Shown: positions 11,464 through 24,059 of the stretch, in pieces
How positions within the stretch are numbered: position 1 is the first letter of the stretch
Layout of the letters: each line of letters opens with the position of its first letter
NCBI RefSeq assembly: GCF_050947335.1
Contig: NC_134983.1
Location: 2,418,001-2,482,000, forward strand
From: Megachile rotundata
Lineage: Eukaryota > Arthropoda > Insecta > Hymenoptera > Megachilidae
DNA length: 64,000 nucleotides
Direction of reading: 5' to 3'
Notes under the pieces: generated by a model
What the model was told of the DNA's origin: nothing
The model's input: the letters and a program-made list of their open reading frames with translations, nothing else
Databases searched by the model: none
Position numbers and translations under genes: made by a program

Positions 11464-12555
11464 TTGCATATAAATTGGTAAGTATACATATATTTTCGTT
11501 ACTAGAAGCATTAATAAATCGGCAATAACATTAAAATGATTGGAAACATATTTACCTTATATTTGTCAAATTATGTTCACAATTGCTTCAATACTTTGTT
11601 TATGCATTAATTGCACCGTTAATAACAGTATGAGCAACAAAAAGTTAGTCAAAGAACTTCTTCTTGATTAAATTTCATGAAATTAAAAGAAGTATCATAC
11701 TTATCATCGTACAAAAAGTATAATATTTTTAAAATGTTTTACTGAAACGGTACTGAAAATATACGTAATATGGAAACCTGAAAGGTCATAGCAGCTGATT
11801 ATAAAGTTTCACGCAATGATAAAAATACCTGTAATTGTTTAATAATCTACTTAATTCTCTTCAAATGAACTTGAACGGACAAAATTTCAGAGACGGCACT
11901 ATGGTGCATTTTATTTTATTTGTTCGTAATTTGTTAACGAATTAGAAACGCCATAGCAGCCTCGTCAAGTGTTTCAGCCAGTGACGATTACAAGCCACGA
12001 TAATAAAGTTAATGGGTGCACTCCCCGTACAATGCAGTAAACCGCCATTATCACGATTACTGTTATTATTGCAATTATGAGGATTGCTCAGAGTAACCTC
12101 GTCAAGCGGGAATGAGCATGAATTACGCTTTCGAATGTGAGAAGCCGTGGATGTTTGAGCTAACGTATGAAAATTAATCGTCCGCGGGAGCACAGGTATG
12201 CACCGACATCAAATGCAAGTTGATTTAATGGTGTACTGCTACATTCTGAATATTCATGCGTAATGAATGATAATAATACTGATATGTTGATAGTTCTCTA
12301 ATGTTCTATTAACTTAATTAAATAGTATAATTAAAGTATAAATTTTCATAATTTTTCTATTACTTGTGTCCCTGTTTTTAATAGTTTTATAATACTTCAT
12401 TGTATCAGAACAAACTCAATTTTTATGACGGTGAAAACGCAAAATTTATTTTGATTATCGTATAATAAACGTATTATAATTTAGTCCGATAGCGAGTGAT
12501 AGACAAAGCAATTTGACGATTTACGATATCAAATCAAGTATCAGTATTACAATCA
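11464..12555. other. AT-rich spacer
   Basis: No gene is supported. A frame at 11942-12193 on the minus strand lies in slightly GC-richer sequence but resembles no protein I know. Confidence 0.5.
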
Positions 12556-12589
12556 GGTAACGAAATATTTGATCAAGCATCGAAAGTCT

Positions 12590-12705
12590 TTGCACAATGT
12601 CAAAATATGAAGTCCGCAACGATAAATACGAAGTAAACGCGCAATAGCAAAATATAAAGTAATGACAAATACGAAGTAAATCCCGTAGTGACAAAATATA
12701 AAGTG
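12590..12705. repeat. Short minisatellite, unit about 43 bp
   Basis: AAATACGAAGTAAA occurs twice and AAAATATRAAGT three times, in alternation, giving about 2.5 copies of a roughly 43-bp unit. It directly abuts GC-rich island 2. Confidence 0.6.
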
Positions 12706-13490
12706 AAGTGCGGGCCCCGGTGCCCTTGCTTATTTTATGTTTCACTCCCCTACGACGTCTCCTAGCAACCACCCGATTTCTTCAAAATCTGCCACGTGCC
12801 CTCCGTCGACCTTGGCTTCGCGGTCACCTCTCTACGACCGAACCGCCGAACCTCACGATGCGGCCCGCCCGCGCCCTTTGCGGCCGAACCGCCACGCCGC
12901 CACGCCGCGCGCCGGCACTTGCCGGTACCCGCCATCAAACGGAGCGGTCCGCACATTTGTACGCGTTTCTGGAAAATTACGCATCAGGAGACGTTGTCGA
13001 GGAGTGTCTTTCTTTTCTGCCGAAGTGCGCACCAGGGTTCGCCGGCATTTCGCGGTGAATCAAATACTTATTAATTGGCGTTTTATTTGGAATTTCAGAG
13101 CATGTGCCACGTGCCACTTTTGCCACGTGCCATTTGCCACGTGCACTACGCACGTGTACATTTCTTAGAAAAATTAATTATTTATCATCTTCGAGTGCGA
13201 CCGATCCCGCAGACAGCTAGCCGGAGCGCGGGGCAAGCAAGCTCGCCCCCGCCCGGCTTCTCACCTCTCCAGAGCGGAGTGGCCGTCGATGCTTTGATGA
13301 GCACCACCGCTCCCGGGCGGATTGGTTACCCCCGGTGCTACGATGGTGTTTTTCATGCCGAAATACTCATGATGTTCGACGAATACGGCCACAGGTTTCC
13401 CCGTGCACATAGGGCTTCGAGGCATGGAAACTCGCCATGCCTGCCACTTTTGACCAGTCGCCCCCGAAAACCCCGCTAAATCCGTTAAAT
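12705..13490. other. GC-rich island 2, the largest in the window
   Basis: This is the most GC- and CpG-rich stretch of the window. Open frames overlap in all registers (12708-13058, 12737-13168, 12796-13074, 13075-13479 plus; 12762-12956 minus), so none can be preferred. The translations are rich in Arg, Pro and Ala and match no family I know. It may be a promoter-like CpG island, a first exon, or a decayed retroelement. A cluster of CACGTG sites lies inside it. Confidence 0.45.
13108..13156. promoter_or_regulatory. Cluster of four CACGTG palindromes
   Basis: CACGTG occurs at 13108, 13124, 13138 and 13151, spaced 16, 14 and 13 bp, with a fifth at 12793. The first three are embedded in a GCCACGTGCCAYTT-like repeat. 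CACGTG is the canonical E-box bound by bHLH-type factors (such as Myc/Max or clock proteins). Whether these are functional sites or a small satellite cannot be told from sequence alone. Confidence 0.5.
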
Positions 13491-13909
13491 CTTCTGTATA
13501 CTTTTAAATTGTCATTCTATGCTCTGAAATGCTTCGTTCGACTAGTTCTATCCGTAACATTCATAATAACTCATTGAATTTCTGATTTCCGAAATCGACA
13601 TACGTATAACGATGTCAAACTGAAACACTTATATCAAATAATTAACATTAGAAGTAACATTAAATTGTATGTTTATCATTTTACTAACCAATTAAAACCT
13701 TAATCATTTTTCAATTAATAATTGTTAATTGTTAATATTAATTGGTAATAATAGCATAATTTTTATGCGGAATTATTTAAAAGATTAAACGAAACAATAA
13801 TAACTTCATTTATTTTGTAGTATAATAAGTACTTTATGTCACATTTTTTTTGTTTTAAATAGAACATATATATGTTTTATTACAATAACCAAACTACAAT
13901 TGCGAAAAT

Positions 13910-14500
13910 TTTACATTTCTAAATTACCAAATTAATAAATTCTCAAACTCCCAAATATTCCAATTTCCAATATTCCTAAATTACGAACACCAAACTCCCA
14001 AAGTTTCTAATGTTTTGAAAATACAAAATTAATAAATTTGGAAATACTGAAATCCCTAAACTTAAAAATTCATAATTTCCCAAATCTCTAAATCCGTAAA
14101 TTTACAAAGTTCCAATTCTGAAAAATTGTAAATTTCTAAATTTCTAAACATTAAAATTCGTAAAGTTCAAGACTTCTAAATTCAAATATTTTCAAATTTC
14201 CAAATTTTAAAATACTCAAATCATCAAATTCGCACATTTTTACGACTAGGCTATTCTCGAATCTGTACACTTCTAAACTCCTGAACTTTCAAATTCCTAA
14301 ATTCCTAAATTTCTGCATTCTTGAATTTCTGAATTCCTGAGTTCTTGAAATCCTGAATTCCTCAGTTCTTGATATCCTGAATTGTAGAATTCATGATTCT
14401 AAAAATTCCTAAATTCCTAAATCTTAGTATCCCCAAATTCCAACGTTACTTATTTCCACACTACAAAACTCCCTGATATCCAAATTCTGAAATTCTCTAA
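13910..14500. repeat. Degenerate AAATTYC array 1
   Basis: Words such as AAATTTCTAAATTCC recur about every 8-12 bp over roughly 600 bp. Similar arrays lie at 20880-20960, 33725-34130, 39355-39645 and 55825-56400. Nothing in it looks coding. Confidence 0.75.
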
Positions 14501-15366
14501 AGTTTTCTCCATCAACTCTGACGTAAACTAATTCAAACTAAACGTAGTAGTACCTATTCCAAACTTAAACTTAACCTGTCCTATATGAATCTCTACTTAA
14601 TGGAACATAATCTACTCTGATGCTAATATAAGCTGAATACAAAAAAAATGTTATACTTCCAATGGTTGAAGTATAATATGAAGTATAACAGTTAAGTTAT
14701 AGAAACAAATAATTTTTTAGTATAAAAGAATATCGAGAACTGCATGACTATACTTTTTTCATTTTGTAAAGTACAATAGATGTTTACCTCATGCATGTTG
14801 AATCAATTTGACAAAAGTATTTCTTGAAATAGAAAAGTATGAGACACGTACCAGCGCAAAGATTTCACGTAAATCGTTTCGAATGTTCCGGACATGCACC
14901 ACGTAGAACAGTAGGACAGGTCCGGGTTTCTTGATGTCTACATGACTTTGCTATTTCCTCGATCTTGTTTGCTATACGTCACCTTCGATATTATCTGCTC
15001 ATACCCACTATTGGAACAGTTCAATGATCGTTTCCAAAGCAGTTCAATCCTTATACTTTGTATCATTGAATGATGATCATGTAAAATATTAAGAAAATGA
15101 AACCATAATATATTTTTATTTTATTTTATTTACAGGTTAAACATTTATGTACAAGAAGAAATATTATGTGCAGGAGAAATTTAACGTATCTATAGTTTTA
15201 TAATCACTTAAAGCAAATAAGGCGCAAATTAAAGTTTACATAAAGAAAACAACAACGAAGAGAATAAATACAATAATGTAACATAATATAAAACGCACAT
15301 GTTGCATATCAATACACAATTGAAAATTGAAGAAGGTCGGTAACAAGTGTCATAGAGTTTTAAATA
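14501..15366. other. AT-rich spacer
   Basis: There is a patch of near-average GC at about 14850-15060, with no recognisable protein. The rest is plain AT-rich sequence. Confidence 0.55.
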
Positions 15367-15938
15367 TTAGGAAGACCGAAGAGAAATCAAAATTTTATTT
15401 GTTGGCGAAAAAAATTTATTTATTAAAGAAATCTTAAATGCGAATCAACAATATAATTTCCATCATTTTCTAACGCTTTTTGCCAGCGTAAAGGCAATTG
15501 TTCGATTTCCTTTTAAAAAAGTCTTTCGATTTTTGATTGAAGAACTTTTCCAAGTGCGTTTTCACTTTTCCAACATTGGTAAATTTTTTACCTCTTAATG
15601 TATGCTCTAACGATCTGAAAAGGTGATAATCCGACAGCGCGAGATCTGGTAAATAGGGTGAATGAGGTAAAAATTCAAACCTAAGCTCCCTTATTTTTAC
15701 TTGTTATTTTTACACCGCGCGGCTGTAAATTACCGTTATCGTAACTGTGTCTCTTATATTATTGACCTTGACATCTTTCCTCTTTGGTAGAATAAAAATT
15801 TGTTGTCTGAAAAATAAAATTTACAACCAAGCTTGATCGTAATAACAAAACTTACGTGTTTGCGGGACCGTGTCTCGACACAAACTAACTGTGAATGTGC
15901 TCATCGAAGAAATTTTTAATACTTTTCGGTCCCTCTAA
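15367..15938 (-). mobile_element. Internally deleted mariner (572 bp), TA-flanked
   Basis: TA flanks both ends (15365-15366 and 15939-15940). The ends begin TTAGGAAGACCGAAGAGAAA on the left and TTAGAGGGACCGAAAAGTAT on the right when read inward. Inside, on the minus strand, are a 5' leader, the first codons of the gene near 15775, and then a jump to the C-terminal third. The element shares its ends and its 3' coding region with the MITE at 40028-40242. Confidence 0.75.
15400..15695 (-). pseudogene. Mariner-type transposase C-terminal remnant
   Basis: The minus strand reads through FEFLPHSPYLPDLALSDYHL, which is the YSPDLAPSDYHLF block of mariner transposases with the third catalytic Asp in LSDY. 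It continues FRSLEHTLRGKKF and ends near EIEQLPLRWQKALENDGNYI, the conserved C-terminal RWxKxxxxxGxY motif, before stops at about 15413. The N-terminal DNA-binding half and the first two catalytic aspartates are deleted, so it is inactive. Frame is largely kept across 90 codons, suggesting a moderate age. Confidence 0.75.
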
Positions 15939-17414
15939 TACATCAATAGATGAACTGAGTTAACACAATTTCCACTTCAATTTATACTATTAAAGTAATT
16001 AGTGTGTTGTTGTACAGCACGAATTAAGGTGTAATTTCTTAAGCAAATTAAGGATATATTCAAAAAGAAAAGCTCGATTGTCATCGGACAAAGTATAACA
16101 TCGCTCTTTATTTTACAAAAAGATATAATATCGAGCATTTTTTTTGTCAAGTAGTATTTGGAAGCTTAGATTATTAACAATTAAATAACAGTCATGAGAG
16201 TTAAACAGTATGAAACAACCAATATGCTTGGTAGCAAGGCTTCAAAATTTCTGTTTGTCACATTCGATATCATTAATATGAGTTATAGTGCAGAGATCAG
16301 ATTATGCTTCCATATCCTGGAATAACCCTAATTCGTTGGCAGCACAATGTTCTAATTGTAAGAATGCCAATGTTCTTGAACTATTTTAATGTAATGTGTC
16401 GGAATATTATAAGTTGGATGAGAAGATAATGCTTAAATCACTAATAATGTTCATTGACGGCATATTAAATACATGTAAATGATTAATAACTTATTAGATA
16501 TGCATCACTTTTAAATTCTGTTAAGGTATGTATTATGATACATTTTAAGCAAATATTAATAACTTGAAGGAAAGAAAAACTTCTGGTGACTCATTCATAA
16601 ATAAAATAAGTAGTGGACGTTTTAGGTGAGCACCTTGGAGAACACCAGAGGTGACTTTAATTTCTGTGAAAAAATATTTTGAAATTTAACTATTTATATC
16701 CTATCATATAAAAGACTATTTAACTATAAAATTATGCTACCGTTAATGTCTAAGAACTTTAATTTGACAGGTAAGATGGAACGATAAACAGTGTCAAGTT
16801 CTTTAAAAAAATTGTATAAACTCATGGGTTAAGAAATATAAATCTGTATTATGTATTTCTCTCATGTAGAAAATTATCAAAACGTTGTTTGTTTTCACTT
16901 TTGTTATATCAGAAGGGTAATGACACATCCAATTTTGTTAGAGCTAATTTATTTTAACTTTCAACAGTGGTTTATTGTATTTACTCTCTGCAACCACATC
17001 ATAATACCACACTGAATACTTTTTATTTTGAACCAACGCTCTTCTGGCACACTATGAATATCTTTCAAATTTTTAGATGTTTTATTTTAACCGTAAAATA
17101 TTTAATTAAAGTTTCTTTGTTACACGAAGGTAAAATTAGTTTCAATACAAGAAAATTAAGTATCCATACTTAACAAAAGGTTAAGAAAAGAAATGACGTA
17201 TTACTTTACATATCTCATACATGTGTAGGCATCCCTTGGTATTTAATAATAAGATAGTTCTTGAATTGCATGAAATTGCAAAAAGCACGGTTAAAAATTA
17301 CGACAACCATCTAATAACACAAAATTTGAATTACAGTAAAGTCACGAGTGCTACTGTAGATCATTGAGTAGACAAAGTCCGATATAATTAAGTTTATTGT
17401 AGGAAAGAACAATA
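15939..17414. other. AT-rich spacer
   Basis: No gene or recurring repeat seen. The frame at 16967-17173 is AT-rich and unlike known proteins. Confidence 0.55.
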
Positions 17415-17989
17415 TACCGGGTGGGCTTCAAATCATAGTACAATCGGGTAGAGGATGATTATACGTTAAAAATACGTTTATAAACACTGTCCCGAAAAGA
17501 GACAACCACAGCAGTGAAAGATATGACAAGCAAATTGTACTAAATCCCTGATGGAATATGGAAGGTTATTATATTTAAAATAACGCAAAAACACAATAAC
17601 TTTTAAAAGACTAAATGATAGACTTCTTTAGAAATTTCTTAATTACACTTGATTTATGAATATTGAAAATGCAATTCTAAATAACTCACTATATTTTATA
17701 GAAATATAATATGGGGAAATATAATGGAAGAAATATATAGATTTTATTTGATTAACGTACGAAGATCCGATCAAAAACGAACGGTATCTTACAAGTAATC
17801 GATAAATGCATGAACTTGATCACCGACTTCTCAATACATTTATTTTGGCTAATTTCATTGAAGTGAAAATTCAACAATCCCTTACAGATAGAGCCCCGGA
17901 TGAAAAAATTATACCAAAATATTTTCTTCTTTTTTAACGTACAATCACATCCTGCCCGGTTGTACTATAATTTCCGGCCCACCCTGTAT
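17415..17989. mobile_element. Unclassified TIR element (575 bp)
   Basis: The ends are inverted repeats of about 50 bp: left ATACCGGGTGGGC...ATAGTACAATCGGG, right (read inward) ATACAGGGTGGGCC...ATAGTACAACCGGG. The interior is AT-rich without transposase. Flanking TAT/ATA would allow a TA duplication. ACAGGGTG-type ends are common on insect MITEs, but I do not assign a superfamily. Confidence 0.65.
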
Positions 17990-18920
17990 AATATTTATAT
18001 ATGTATACTGAGTGAATTGAGTAAAAAACCTGGTTTCAGGAGAAACCTGATTTTTAATAACACGGAACCAATTAACCGTGTTATTTGAGGGATGCCTGTA
18101 TATTATTATATATGCTTTATTTCGTTAAGATATTGCAGTATGATATATTGAAATAGGGCCGCAATCCTTAGTTACAGTGATCACTTTACAGGTTAACGTA
18201 CTAATATCTTTTCGATCTATTTTGTTCATGTTTTCAGGGTAGATACTCATGTGATATTTATTTAGTGAAGGTATTTAACAAGAATTTCACTTAACAAAAA
18301 GTATTTTCAATAAATGATACCATATAAATTTTTGTCTTTTGACGATTTACAAAAAAATAAAAATATTCAAAGAGGAAAGTTTTAAGAGGAAAGCCGAAAA
18401 GATTTAAGAGGAAAAATTTAAAGTTATAGCTACATAAAAAAAAGTTGAAAATTTTCAGTAAAGTTTTCTAAATAACATAGTGAATAACGTTAAACAATTC
18501 AATTAGAACAATAGATATATTTACTTCTAGTTTTGCTTTCTAAACAGAACTTTAAATTTCGGAATTTGCATTTTGAATGAAAAAATGTTATTATTTAACT
18601 AATCAAAACTTGCTTTTACAACTCGTGACAATGAATGAGTAGTAGAGCCTTTTAAAAAGTAGAGTTTCATTTAATCAGTGTTCATTTTATACCTTTTAGA
18701 AACTTGCACGAAGAAATGGATTGACAGCATTTAATATGTAACTTATTACGATCATATAAGCAAATTTGAATGGATTGATATTAGCAGACAAAAATTCTAA
18801 CAATGCATTCTTTCATGTTTTAAGTGTTATAGAAGTATCACGATAGACATCTAATTTAATTACACCATAGAAATAAAAATCTAAGGGTGTAAGATCTAAT
18901 GTTTATTCAGTGTAACTGTT
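17990..18920. other. AT-rich spacer
   Basis: I see nothing beyond plain AT-rich sequence. Confidence 0.6.
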
Positions 18921-19852
18921 ACAGTGAAACACCGAAATCTGGAGAATGTCGACTTTCACCGGTGAATGTCAAGATTCACATAGTCACTTGGTGTTGGTCC
19001 GAAATATTTGCTAAATACCCTTATTTATGACTTACACCAGCAAATGTCGACATTCACCATGCCCTAATGGTGAATTTCGAACATGTCGGAGATTTATACT
19101 TTCTTCTCCGTAATTCAGTCGCTATAAAACGTCACAAGGGTGACATAACTTTTGCGCCTCATTTTCTGAGAGGAGTGACCAAGAATTTAAAACACATAGT
19201 ACATTCTAAACATACGTGTTCTTCTTTCGTGGCCTATTCTGGTGTGAGTTTCATATAGTATACAGAACAATTCTTCGTTGGTAACATAATACTGTATATT
19301 CGTTTCCCCTGATTTTAATGGTACAATTAATATCCTTTCATCATGCATTTTTAAAACGTCAAAACGTTTTAATCGTCTGTAATCCAAAGGTGTGTTGCAC
19401 TTAGTTTTAGCACAAACCATTTCAGAAAGTATTTTAGAGTACTTTTCTTGAGAAAAATAAAAACAATTGTCTTCTCGTTTACCCGCAATTAATGCATTTA
19501 ACTTTTCAAGAAAAAGATCACGATTTACTGCAATATCTATTTAGTATAAATTACGGTATCGGAAAAAACAATTAAGAAAACGTTGCACGCATCATCAAAG
19601 TTTGCATTAGACTAACAAAGCTGACTGACTCCCAGTAGAACAGAGGATTTGGCAGAAGAGAACCAGTCGCCTCTTTGTCAGCTCCTCTCTTTTGAACCTC
19701 CACCAGAGCATATTTGTGATTGTCGACATACCCCGGTGAAGGTCCGAATGTACAAGAATGTAATAAAATATTCGATCTTTCATCGACGTACTTGGTATGT
19801 GTTGACATTCACCAGTGTAAGTCGACATTCCCCAATTTCGGTCTTTCACGGT
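18921..19852 (-). mobile_element. GIN/Ginger-like DNA transposon relic with palindromic subterminal repeats
   Basis: The ends match as inverted repeats over about 50 bp: left ACAGTGAAACACCGAAATCT, right (inward) ACCGTGAAAGACCGAAATTG, both followed by GGRGAATGTCGACTTWCACY. Subterminal copies of GTCGACATTCACC and its complement recur at 19047-19060, 19720-19733 and 19803-19832. The interior holds an integrase-type fragment on the minus strand. No clear target-site duplication was found. Length is under 1 kb, so most of the coding part has been lost. Confidence 0.65.
19187..19541 (-). pseudogene. KRBA2/GIN-type integrase N-terminal fragment
   Basis: An uninterrupted frame of about 118 codons runs on the minus strand; the first ATG is at 19420, but similarity extends upstream to about 19541 without a start. 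It reads RDLFLEKLNALIAGKRED, then KTKCNTPLDYRRLKRFDVLK, then YYVTNEELFCILYETHTRIG with GHERRTRM. The TPxDYRRLKRFDVL block and the ETH-x(4)-GH half of an HHCC zinc-binding motif are typical of the KRBA2/GIN group of integrase-derived proteins. The two cysteines and the DDE core that should follow are lost after 19187. It is non-functional and lies between the inverted ends described above. Confidence 0.7.
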
Positions 19853-21440
19853 AGCGTAGCCATCGAACGTCACCACAACCAATCCACCATTACAGATATT
19901 TTCGGTGTTATTCTTGACAAATTACGAATGCATTGGGTCGTGTTAAAACTAAACTCGGTACTTTTGAAACATCGACATTTCTTCAATTAACTCTAACAGC
20001 CAATTAGTTAAAAATTTGAATATTTTTAATCACTCAAAATACCGTCCATAAAACATGGCTCAATAACGTTATCGCCAAAGACACAACAGTCGCTTTTTAT
20101 GAATAAAGTTCCCAATTTGTAGTGTTCAAAGTCATACAGAGATCATTATACTATGGATCGTTTAATTTGATTAATTTCAGCTATTATGCCATGATGTTGA
20201 AGACATTGGCCCGTTTGAACAAATTTTGACGACCATGAAACTTCGGACAAAATGATCTTGACAGAAATTTTATTAACCATCATAATATTTGCCGTTTCGC
20301 TTAACATTTCTTTTTAACATTTTTTATATCATACTAAATAAAAAAAATATTTAAGATGTTCAAAAGTTGCGACAACCTATATTTACTAATCCAAATTTGC
20401 AAATTCATATTACATTATAAATCTAAAATAACCTTTTTTTAAAAACATACAAACTTAATAACGATAAACGGTACAACACAATATAGCACCATTGCATAAC
20501 ACAAATACGAAAATTATGCTGTGTAATTTGAAAATAAACGATTGACTTCTAACATCATATAATACATAATAAAACTGACACTAGTCATTTATTGTTAAAA
20601 AAAAACAATAATAGCAAACGTGATTTGGCCTGATAATTCTTAGTAGCAAAAATTTATCGGGTTTTATAGTTTATGAGTCACCGAATGCATTGCTGTAAAA
20701 ATTAACAAACATCAACAACCGTTTATAACTCTACATAGAAGTTCAACTTCTCATTCGCTATTGGCGAATGTTCTCTGAAATGAGTAATCATTTAGAAAGC
20801 TCATTCATATCTACATAATGAAATATCCCTTTTATTACATCTTAAAGTACATACCTTACATAAAAAGTATATGACAATTTTATAAATTTTCAAATTTACA
20901 AATTTCGAAATACTCAAATCTTCAAATTTCTAATTTTCCTAACTTCTAAATTTTTGAATATCTTTCTCTAAAAACTATGATATAAATAGATTTTTAAACA
21001 TAACGTTCTTTATAATGTACCTACGAATTAGGTTTATGCTACCTCATGAAATCGTGCTATGAATTGGTGAACTTTGGACATAATAATTACACTTGATGAA
21101 ATAATTTTATATTATAATATTACCTTTGACAATATCTTACGATGAAGAGGAAAAATTTAGGATCGCCTAAATGATTTTCGGTCAGCGCAATCGACGATAT
21201 GTCACAATGTGCATCGCATCGAATGCGTATGCTCAGCATGTTTGATTTTCGCTTGGACATTTAAATTGCCTGCTTAAATTGCTTGTATTATTCAAAAGTA
21301 GTCTCCTCGTCAGAATATCGTCTCCTGTTATGCCTACTGTTTGATTAGATGCTGTTTGGCATTATAGAAACTTCGATTTCGTCTAGGGACAATTAAATCT
21401 ATTCCGTATCAGGGCAATTAAATTGTCTGTTTAGTATAGG
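19853..21440. other. AT-rich spacer with a small AAATTYC array
   Basis: Positions 20880-20960 carry about eight copies of the AAATTYC-type word found in the larger arrays. A perfect hairpin CATTCGC/GCGAATG lies at about 20753-20769. No gene was found; 20040-20270 is slightly less AT-rich but unidentified. Confidence 0.5.
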
Positions 21441-22120
21441 TAAATTGCCTCGGGCTATTGTGAAGCGGACTTTAAGCGTGGAATACAAGGCTGTTGACAG
21501 AACGGCCAATTGAGCATAGTGGCCAGGAATATTGTTGCAGAGTGCCCGTGGCGAACGCATCGGTGATTCGTGGCATTCCTTCTGGGATTAATCGATTTAA
21601 CGGTTCGACGGGCCGACCAGTGTCCACGTTGCTATAATTTGATGGAGTGGCGTTCAGCGTACATCTTCTTTTCGCGTCATCCACGTCCGTACGTTTTCGC
21701 ACTGTCACCACGTAACCGTTGCCGTGATGCTCACCGCCGGCAGACAAAGCGGAGAAGTGCACACGAAGATGAAAAAAAGAAATAGAAACGAATCAGGGAA
21801 ACGAACGGGGAACAGGGACAATAATACCCAGGCCACACGATCATTAATTCAACTTTGCTCGCAGATATTCCCGTCCTCGAACACGGAAGCCATCTTCGTT
21901 TCGCGTCTCCCTTCTTCCTGTTGCCCTACCTCCGTTCTGGGGTCTTTTAGAGAGGCTCTGAAGACGAACACGACAGAAATGATGGATAAAACGAACGGGA
22001 GGAGGTGCGTGCACCATGCACGGTGATGCAATCGACTTTTAAACGGTCGAATGTCGTCTCGGTGAAGGTCTTTGAGAGGTACTTCCTGGCAGGAAAATGG
22101 TCGACCGCGTACCCTCGGTT
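21440..22120. other. GC-rich island 3
   Basis: GC is raised and frames overlap on both strands (21472-21762 minus, 21570-21785 plus, 21724-22026 plus). None resembles a known protein or shows a clear exon structure. A TCGTTTCGCGTC-type CpG-rich stretch lies near 21895. It may be regulatory DNA or an unknown exon. Confidence 0.45.
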
Positions 22121-22701
22121 AGCTTGAATTTATGATCTTTGTTGTAAATCTAGCTGGAAAGAGATACTTGATTCTGGAGAGGCTTGGATCCTTTTAACGC
22201 GGACTGTTATGTTCAGTTTGGATGGAACGTGCCAATGGAAAATGAACGAAGGATAGTGATCGTTCTTAAGCCTTATAATACAGTTAATGACTTTTGGTGT
22301 ATGCACGAGTAAAACCAAAGTTATTTCTATTTATATCTCTAATCGTAAACAATTTATATTTATATTGGCGTGTATGCTGCAGAAAGGAAGATTTCTTGCA
22401 GTAGCAACCAATATTGGGCAATATTTAGTGTAATTGACAATTCACGATTACAATTGAAGTGTTTAATCGTAAAACACAATTGACAATTATACATATACCT
22501 TTTGGACAGATTAGGTTGAAATAAATATTTTTCAAGTGGGTAACTGTGTCAATCACATATCGTCGATTTTAATGACTGAAGTATACTATCAAAATCAGTA
22601 TTTTGAATAACTATTTCTTACAGGAACATATGTGTAATCGTCATTGGGTTTCAACTTTCAAAATAGTTGTAAAAAGTCGTAATCATTGATAAATTATTTT
22701 C

Positions 22702-22797
22702 ATTATGTTCATTATATTCGTTTTTTTCTATATGTTCGCTACGTTCGTTATGTTCATTATATTCATTATGCTTATTATGTTCAGCACGTTTATTACG
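22702..22797. repeat. Degenerate 9-bp array
   Basis: About ten copies of an ATTATGTTC-like unit (variants ATTATATTC, CTACGTTCG, ATTATGCTT) lie in tandem. Confidence 0.65.
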
Positions 22798-24059
22798 TGA
22801 TTATTATTGAAAAATGAGACCCCCTTAGGTAAATAATAAATGGTACAAATCTTTTCATTCATTTTTTAGACAATACATACGTCGTAAGTTTACTGCACAT
22901 TGTTTTCTATTTCATATAAGATTCGGTTATGATTTTTAAATGTAACCCGTCATTTGTGACTAGAAAAAATTTAACTTTTGTAACCTTCTTACAGTATTGC
23001 ATATCCTACACATCAACTAAATAATTTCTTGTCACATTTTAAGCGGTTGCAGCTTTCAAAAACTACAATGGAAATCCTTGAAATGATTTAGTTAACATTG
23101 TATATTAATAATAATAATAATAATAGCTAACATTGTACATAAATTTGCATTCTTGAAAATAATGTTTAATTTACAAAGTAATAATTAAAATAATTAAAAT
23201 AAATTGCAGAAACAGATGTGTGACATACATGGTACATCAAGTATTAAAGACAATAAAAGTACGAATTAATTTTAGCAAAAATTCATTCAATATTTATTTT
23301 GTAAAAAATATATCTCCTTATATATCATTACATTGCCTGCGGTAAACGGTTAATATGTTTTTAAATGTCATCACTCTGAGTCATAATTCAAAAGTTTCAA
23401 ACGATAGTTACTGTTTATTAAAAAGCTATCACAATAAAGTTAATTCAAAAGTACATGATTCAACAGAATATACATATGTATTTAATGTTATACATATGTA
23501 TGTACTTAAAATTCTTTCCATCATTTTCTTCTTTGGAGGAAAAATTATATTGCTGTAAAATAATAACTTTTGTATCTTCGATGACTAAAAATATGAATAA
23601 TTAAATGAAGCAAAAGATACAAAGCTTTGCAGCATCTTGTAAAATTATTATTTTGTATTTTTATAGCACGAAGCGTAAATTATACAGTAATTAATACCTT
23701 AACCCGAAACTCTAGTTCAAAGTATCAAATGCATTTAGCCATTTTAAATTTTACGAAAAAAAAACACTAGAATCGATTTATAGAGATGGCCGAATAAAAT
23801 AAAACAACTATACTGTCAAAAATAGCAAAGATGAAAGTAAAGTGTAATCAGTGGAATACTTAACGTTTGAAACTATTATAAAAAATGTATTACATATTAA
23901 AATATATCTCACTGCATTTTTATGAATTACGCCAATTGAAAAGATTTAAACAAACATTTGAATTTGTAAATATGTCACGATGAAACATAAATATACATTT
24001 GAAGAAACACTAGTCAACATGTAATTGTTTAACGTTACTAGAAATGTATGTGTCAATAA
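22798..24059. other. AT-rich spacer with a short (ATA)n microsatellite
   Basis: A run of about seven ATA units lies at 23103-23125. A 67-codon AT-rich frame at 23355-23558 resembles nothing known. No other feature is seen. Confidence 0.55.

Noticed and set aside
12708..13479. Overlapping frames of 92-143 codons in the largest GC-rich island as host genes
   Set aside because: Frames open in all registers and on both strands because stop codons are rare in GC-rich DNA. None has a recognisable motif, and no splice-site pattern favours one.
13910..14500. CRISPR-like array
   Set aside because: The repeats are short and degenerate with no distinct spacers, and the window is eukaryotic in character.
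20040..20270. Possible Tc1 or mariner remnant in a less AT-rich patch
   Set aside because: No transposase motif or inverted end could be read on either strand.
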